Assembly: GCA_018292915.2 (NCBI GenBank) | Contig: JACVVK020000494.1 | Location: 145,001-209,000 of the forward strand | Direction of reading: 5' to 3' | DNA: 64,000 bases | DNA from: Batillaria attramentaria | Lineage: Eukaryota; Mollusca; Gastropoda; Batillariidae | In this document: one piece after another, positions 59,001 through 64,000 of the stretch | Layout of the letters: every line of letters starts with the position of its first letter | Numbering within the stretch: the stretch's first letter is position 1 | The notes under the pieces: generated by a model | Told to the model about the DNA's origin: nothing | The model's input: the letters and a program-made list of their open reading frames with translations, nothing else | Databases searched by the model: none | Translations under genes and position numbers: made by a program

Positions 59001-62000
59001 TTTAAAGAATTAATTACTGTTTTTAACATGTCAGTCCTTAGCACGTAACATCACAACACAAACTTAAACAAAGTTGTGTTGTGATGTTATGAACAACACT
59101 TTTCATTGAAATGATTCTTTGCTGGTGAATTGGGTGTGCTTTATTGAGTTTAGTGATAAGCAGGGTTTTTTTTTTGAAGCAGTTGGGGTTCTCTACATCA
59201 AGTCTGTGGGTTATTTTTAGAGAAGTAAATGTTGATCACTTCACAACAAAGCTTTTGGAGTGAGGTTATGAACTGACAGCAAATGTTTTTACTCAGGCCG
59301 TCAGGGTCATATTGTAGATTTAGGTTATGAGGATGATGCTTCAGTCATGATTCATACTTTCCCTCTTCTAATCATACATGCATTTTTGTGTGGTTTTGCA
59401 CAAAGTAGGTCTTTGTTAGTTCATAACTTCACAACAATGTATGATCCATGGTCTGCCATTGTTTGTGTGAAGTTATGTACGTCTCTCACGAGTGTGCTGA
59501 CCTGCAGTAAGATGACAATTTTGAAGAAACATAACTGGGTGCAGGTAACTTCAACTGTTGGAGTTCTGTGAGAGTAGATTAAAGAGGTTTATGCAGGTCT
59601 GTTGTTTAAATTTGACAAAATTTGAAAAGATGCAAGTGCAGTGTGTTGTGATGTTATGAACAGTTCAGTTACATACAATAAACGCTGCTGTTGTATGGCA
59701 TTAGGTCAGCGGTTGCATAATTTCACATTCACATCCTGTGTGAAGCATTAGGTTCTTGTCCTAGTCATTTTAACAGACTTTTGAAGTTTTCGGTGCCATT
59801 CTGCTGTTTGTAACTTCACAACAATCCTTTGGTGTGAGGTTATGGACTGATAGCAAATATTTTCCCCTGATGGTCATACTGTAGATTTAGGTTATGAGAA
59901 TGATGGTTCAGTCATGATTCATACTTCCCCTCTTCTATTCATACATGCATTTCTGTGTGGTTTTGCACAAAATAGGTCTTTGTTAGTTCATAACTTCACA
60001 ACAATGTATGATCCATGGTCTGCCATTGTTTGTGTGAAGTTATGTACGTCTCTCACGAGTGTGCTGACCTGCAGTAAGACGACAATTTTGAAGAAACATA
60101 ACTGGGTGCAGGTAACTTCAACTGTTGGAGTTCTGTGAGAGTAGATTAAAGAGGTTTATGCAGGTCTATTGTTTAAAATTGACAAAATGTGAAAAGATGC
60201 AAGTGCAGTGTGTCGTGATGTGATGAACAGTTCAGTTACATACAATAAACACAGCTGTTGTAAGGCATTAGGTCAGCGGTTGCATAACATGGGGTTCATT
60301 GAACGAAGGTAACAGCTCTTTGCTTCTTAGAGGACCTATAGGACAGTCATTCTTTAAAATGTGCTACATGAAGTTGAACAAATAATAAAGGATGTTTATA
60401 ACTGTTATTGGAAAAATGTCTCTTTCAAACAGATGAAGGATGGTGTTTGATGTCTGATTTATCATAACATGAATTTATCTGCAATGTAGAAATAATGTCA
60501 TTAACTTTATGACTGTCAATCTGCAGAGTGCCAGAAGTCGACGACTTTGTGGAAGCTGTTTTTTCAAGCAACCGAAAGAAGGGAGAAGCCGTCTACTACG
60601 CATAGGTTTGTGTCTCCAACGCACGGCATACAAAGCTATATATATCTTTAACCATTGTTGCAAAAGTCATGAGATGTCAAGACAAGTTTTTACATGATCC
60701 TGTTTATTTTAGTTTTTCTTGGCTTTAGGCTGACGCTGGTCTCTCCATGTCAGAAATCTTATAAGGTGATGTCTCCTGTGTCCAGGTGCTGGAAGTGTTG
60801 CATGATGGTTCTGAGGTGAAGCTTCACTACATGCAAAGAAAGGGGGATGTATACACGTGGGCGGATGTGGCCTGGCATCCCACCGAGCAGATACAAGGAA
60901 CTGTTGCTGCCCCTAAACTTGCATTTACTTTCAGTTAAATCTGAAGACGTTTTCCGCTGAGCCATTAACAGCCCCACTGACCTCTGTGGTAGCCAGGCAG
61001 GTTTAGACTAGTTACCTGAAAACTACATGCAGTTTTTCACCTATGTGTCTGTGTTTGAATATCTTCTTGTATGTTGTGGCATTTGGAACAGTATTCTGTA
61101 GCTTGCTGTTATAGATCTATATGAAACTTTTTTAATAAAATCAACAAATCTATAACTTTATATCTGTTTTTACATAGTTCTGTTCCAAGGATAAGCAGAG
61201 TGGCTGTAAAAACAAAACTATCACAATGAATGCACTCGAATTGTAGCCATAAATAAACATCTGCACATAATATGGACAGTCCCAGAATAGGTGAACAATA
61301 GTTTCCTCTCCCAGACCACAAAATAAACACATGAACATGCTCTTTCATGGTCAGCAGTGATGTAAATACTTACACTCAGGCATTATAAAACTGCTTCAGG
61401 TAAAAAAAAAAAAGAAGAAGAAAAGTGCATTATGTACACTTACTACATGCCAAATGGAGTTTTTCACTCCTAGAATGTGTTCCCAGTATCTCATCAGCTC
61501 TAATGTCATAGTTTCTGTTTTGCCCGCTGTTTCTCTTAATAAGAAAAAAAGCTGAAAGCCTACTGAGTAGCGTTATATGAATATTGTGCGTTTTGGGTGA
61601 AATTTGAAGTACTTAAGACAGTCGCAGATCTTTAGAGTTGAAAAATGTTGTGAAGTTATGTACAACATTTACCAGCTGGTCAACATGTCTTAGGAGGATT
61701 TACTTCAGAAGTAAAATAAAAGTTCCATACAATAAAAATGGTGATGTAGTATAAATGCTTTACTTTTTTAGTCAGAGAATGGTCTTAATGGAGCACACAT
61801 TCTAAAAAAGCTGGCCATGTCACGTTGTGAAGTTATGTACATTTCCCCTCCTTGAGACTGTTTTTTCTTGTACTGGCTGAAATTGGGGGCGATTCATATT
61901 CTTAAAGGGCTTCAACTGCAGGGGTGTAATGTTCACTCACTTTTACCACCTGTGATGCTCAACTACTGCTAAGAAAGGTTTGTTTTATTTGTGAAAACAG

Positions 62001-64000
62001 GAGAGAGACATCTCATTGTTGTAAAGTTATGTACTACGGTAACATTCCATATTTTTCCCCCATTGTTTTATGTTTTCTGGGGACAATAGTGGCAACAGTG
62101 GATACCTGCTTTGTAGATAGTCTGCTGATTTGGTTTTTAAAGGTCATTGTTAATCTCTTAATAAGTTTGTAAACAAATTTTAGCCTTGTGACGTTGTGAA
62201 GTTATGTACTGAAGTTCCCCTTTAGTTAGTTTAGGCAAATGTATCAATACCAAAACCTCTTTCATGGTCAGCAGTGATGTAAATACTTACACCTAGACAT
62301 TCTAAAACTGCTTCATGTAAACAAAGTGCATTATGTACACTCACTATGTGCCAAAAGGGTTTTTTCATTTCTAGAATGTGTTCCCAGTGTTGTATCAGCT
62401 CTAATGTCATAGTTTCTGTTTTGCCCGCTGTTTCTCTTAATAAGAAAAAAAGCTGAAAGCCTACTGATAAGCTTTATATGAATATTTTGTGTTTTGGATG
62501 AAATTTGAAGTACTTATGACAGTCGTAGATCTTCAGAGTTGAAAAATGTTGTGAAGTTACGTACATTTTCTGCTTCTTAAAATATCTCGCTTCTTTGAAG
62601 TCCAAGAACAGTGTAACTATTTCAGTTAACCCAACTGGTTTTTCTTTATAACAAGGTGCAATTTAAATGAATTTCTTTGTATCTCTTTCCAGTGAATGGG
62701 AGCAAGAAGGTCCTGTGATGTTGTGATGTTATGTACACAGTGATAATGGTTGGCGTCATATTACACAAGTAATAAATGAGTGAATGACGCAAAAAATGGT
62801 TCAGATGGTGTGTTTTTGTTTGAAGATGGTGTGCCCCAAGTCCAATGTATAAATTATGATTTTCTATTTTGCCTTAGTGTGTCACAACTTTTCAACACCA
62901 TTTCTGAGCCATGCCCATATATACATATAGTTATGACTGCTCATTCCAGAGCTTAAAATCTCCCACCTTTTGGCAGATTTCCACCTGTGGCCAAACATTT
63001 TCCTCCCCCAAAATAGTGTTTCTTCCTCTGAAGCACTTAAAATCACACCAAAATGCACCAAATTGCACAGATTTCCGTTTCCTCTCCAAAAGTGTGTTTC
63101 CGCCTCCGAAGCACTTAAAATCACACCAAAGTGTGCCACATTTTACAGATTTCAGTCTAATTTGTGGAGCAAAACAATTCTGGGTGAGCATGTCCCAGGA
63201 CAGCCCTAGCATACACATGTCTGTTTTGTCTTCTCTCCTTCCCCACGTGGCATTGCCACTTCTTCATTAAGTGCTCCACACTTTTCTGCCTTTTGGAATA
63301 TGGGCCATTTTAACCCTCATCATTTGTGTCACTTCTTTGGAATTGTTTAGCATGAAAATTCGAAATGAATTCAATTTTAAGTTCCAAAATGTCATTCACT
63401 GAGTTGGCAAAAAGCTTCTGCAGCATGCAATATGTTCTGTGGAGACCCTGAGACAGCACTTAGTTTTTCCGTCTTACATCCGATGTGTCAGGATGAGTGC
63501 TATGAGCGAAACATGCATTTACAGCCAGGTGGGAGGAAATTGCAGTTATATATATGCTGTTCACACTTTTCTCTCAGCATTCCAAGGGGGAAGTGTGTTT
63601 CTTGCCATTTGCCTTTGGCACTTGTAGATTGTCATGAGCATCTTGTTTTTTCCTTTTTTTATTTTTATTTTTTTCTTTCTTTCTTTTTTAAGCACAGATG
63701 CTGGATAGCCAGTCATTTTATTTAGTTTAACATGTACTTACTACCAGGCAGCAGCGGACAAGTTGTGTTCAGCTCCTGTGGCACACAGCAGATAACTCCT
63801 CTTCTCAACTTTTGTTTCTGTGCTTAGTTAGTTAGTTACCTTTACTGGCTGTTTGCGATTGGCACATGCTATTCAATTCTTTTTTTCCTTTCCTTTTTGT
63901 TTTTCAATAGGGAGAAAGTGCCGCTGCTGACAAGCCAGAGGTGTTATTCAGCTGGCGTTGTTTCCAGGCGTTGATCTGGGCCCATATCTTGGTGCGACTG
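55181..64000 (+). CDS. TMEM245: TMEM245 (multi-pass membrane protein), 5' part, runs off the window
   Basis: Exons: 55181-55681, 56074-56299, 57192-57466 and the start of another at 63911-64000. Splice phases agree. The ATG at 55181 has a good context (AAAATGG). The N-terminus HEKPLKQAFYNTIANIF, then FLRPLCWALLCGTFLYPFK, LDYFSTLWVWTLVIAYVL and LAVPVWIGVVLHIA, follows vertebrate TMEM245 (C9orf5) in order. There are at least five hydrophobic segments (about 30-55, 57-72, 93-108, 124-150, 168-188 and beyond). Exon 3 encodes a Ser/Thr/Gly-rich cytosolic-type linker. The last partial exon (VLFSWRCFQALIWAHILVRL) fits the next membrane segment. The molecular role in animals is poorly known; the family resembles AI-2E-type transporters. 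An extra exon inside the 6.4-kb intron cannot be excluded. Confidence 0.93.
55983..56033. repeat. (GT)n microsatellite
   Basis: About 25 GT units in TMEM245 intron 1. A poly-G run lies earlier, at about 55757-55776. Confidence 0.95.
56507..56900 (+). mobile_element. SINE family B, full-length copy with intact promoter boxes
   Basis: The head GGTCAGTGGTCTAGTGGTTAAG (trimmed: GTGGTCTAGTGGTTAAG) and GGGTTCGAGTCCC keep both internal pol III boxes. The body ends GCGCCTATACAATGCTC followed by an (ATT)n tail. This is the best-preserved copy of the family in the window. TMEM245 intron 2. Confidence 0.92.
57090..57127. repeat. Poly-C / T6 / poly-G hairpin
   Basis: About 15 C, six T, then eight G and further G runs lie next to each other just upstream of TMEM245 exon 3. 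They can form a G-C stem with a T loop. Confidence 0.8.
58242..58269 (+). CDS. Possible first exon of an unknown gene (MSKNNEENE)
   Basis: ATG followed by nine codons and a good 5' splice site (GAAG|GTAAGT), preceded by about 150 bp of GC-richer, CpG-containing sequence. Joining it directly to 60527 does not keep an open frame, so any link to the exons there needs another exon or is wrong. Confidence 0.25.
58841..60228. repeat. 17-bp box array 1: inverted pairs every 180-205 bp
   Basis: Forward boxes (consensus GTTGTGAWGTTAYGWAC) start at 58887, 59078, 59257, 59464, 59645, 59831, 60031 and 60212. Reverse boxes start at 58841, 59041, 59231, 59419, 59806 and 59986. Each reverse box lies 25-46 bases before a forward one. 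Identity to consensus ranges from perfect to about three mismatches. Between boxes the sequence is mostly unrelated, except for one recent 567-bp duplication (59262-59720 copied at 59832-60290). Confidence 0.85.
60527..60938 (+). pseudogene. Two broken exons of an unrecognised, probably element-encoded protein
   Basis: Exon 60527-60605 reads VPEVDDFVEAVFSSNRKKG, then EAVYYA and a TAG at its last codon. Exon 60786-60938 reads VLEVLHDGSEVKLHYMQRKG, then DVYTWADVAWHPTEQI, to TAA. The exons have AG acceptors, the intron is 180 bp, and the junction would be in frame but for the TAG, which suggests a Lys-to-stop change. The pattern (DFV, Tyr-rich strand, V..V..D..V, YTWAD) looks like a small beta-barrel domain. 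I do not recognise the family. Confidence 0.4.
61130..61345 (-). mobile_element. 3' fragment of another LINE
   Basis: On the minus strand the frame reads MFMCLFCGLGEETIVHLFWD, then CPYYVQMF. This is the CxxC...HxxxxC zinc-knuckle-like segment found at the C-terminus of L1/Jockey-type reverse-transcriptase proteins. It is short and isolated. No reverse-transcriptase core is present. Confidence 0.6.
61340..62565. repeat. Diverged tandem duplication of about 0.9 kb within the box region
   Basis: Sequence at about 61340-61670 (TCATGGTCAGCAGTGATGTA, then TTTGCCCGCTGTTTCTCTTA, ending in a box) recurs at about 62260-62565 with scattered substitutions. Confidence 0.8.
61647..62736 (+). repeat. 17-bp box array 2: one orientation, about 175-bp spacing
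   Basis: Boxes start at 61647, 61824, 62018, 62193, 62548 and 62720. Spacings are 177, 194, 175, 355 (twice 177) and 172. Five of the six are perfect or have one mismatch to GTTGTGAWGTTAYGWAC. No reverse boxes were found here, unlike array 1. Confidence 0.88.
62950..63160. repeat. Two to three tandem units of about 86 bp
   Basis: Units share CTCCGAAGCACTTAAAATCA, CACCAAA and CAGATTTC-type blocks. They lie immediately outside the right inverted end of the composite element. Confidence 0.7.
63161..63910. other. End of TMEM245 intron 3
   Basis: T-rich tracts near 63650-63690, otherwise nothing recognisable before the acceptor at 63909-63910. Confidence 0.5.

Larger units (their letters stand above)
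57513..62922. mobile_element. Putative 5.4-kb composite element with 25-bp inverted ends (TMEM245 intron 3)
   Basis: Positions 57513-57537 and 62898-62922 are exact inverted copies (ATATATGGGCATGGCTCAGA and five more bases), with looser similarity extending inward. Between them lie a promoter-like GC-richer stretch with a short ATG exon and two arrays of a 17-bp box. A broken exon pair of an unknown protein and a fragment of another LINE are also inside. No target duplication is evident outside the arms, so the boundaries are tentative. Confidence 0.45.

Overview
This is animal nuclear DNA, most likely from a mollusc and probably a marine gastropod. The evidence is intron-rich genes with GT-AG introns, orthologues of conserved animal proteins, very dense dinucleotide and poly-G tracts, tRNA-derived SINEs, an RTE-type LINE and many small terminal-inverted-repeat (TIR) elements. 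The gastropod placement is inference from repeat style.

Five protein-coding genes were reconstructed exon by exon. All junctions use GT-AG and keep phase. (1) SPO16 (C1orf146-like meiotic protein), + strand, 9657-13974, six exons. (2) SPOP (Cullin-3 ubiquitin-ligase adaptor), - strand, 29720 down to 21175, nine exons, 374 residues. (3) RUNDC3 (RUN-domain protein), + strand, 31125 to 41672, or to 42171 if a one-base slip is discounted, ten exons. (4) UPP (uridine phosphorylase), - strand, 54608 down to 49827, eight exons, 315 residues. (5) TMEM245, + strand, from 55181 and running off the right edge. Strands alternate. SPOP/RUNDC3 and UPP/TMEM245 are head-to-head pairs with start codons 1.4 kb and 0.57 kb apart. 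SPO16/SPOP and RUNDC3/UPP converge. The genes share no pathway: meiotic crossover control, ubiquitin ligation, small-GTPase-linked trafficking, pyrimidine salvage and a membrane protein.

Layout: 1-9.6 kb is a gene-free repeat field. 9.6-14 kb is SPO16, whose first intron holds a 302-bp-period array full of TCAAGGTCA half-sites. 14-21 kb has no coding signal and may be the SPOP 3' UTR. 21-30 kb is SPOP, with a full-length RTE retrotransposon nested in a smaller TIR element inside one intron. 31-42 kb is RUNDC3, with SINEs, a hAT-like element and hairpin elements in its introns. 42-50 kb is 3' UTR or intergenic. 50-54.6 kb is UPP. 55-64 kb is TMEM245, whose large third intron carries the most unusual feature of the window. 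This is a 17-bp box (GTTGTGAWGTTAYGWAC, itself two tandem GTTRTG octamers) repeated about every 175-205 bp through roughly 4 kb of otherwise diverged DNA. Half of the array is arranged as inverted pairs. The region is bounded by a 25-bp perfect inverted repeat and contains a broken exon pair of an unrecognised protein.
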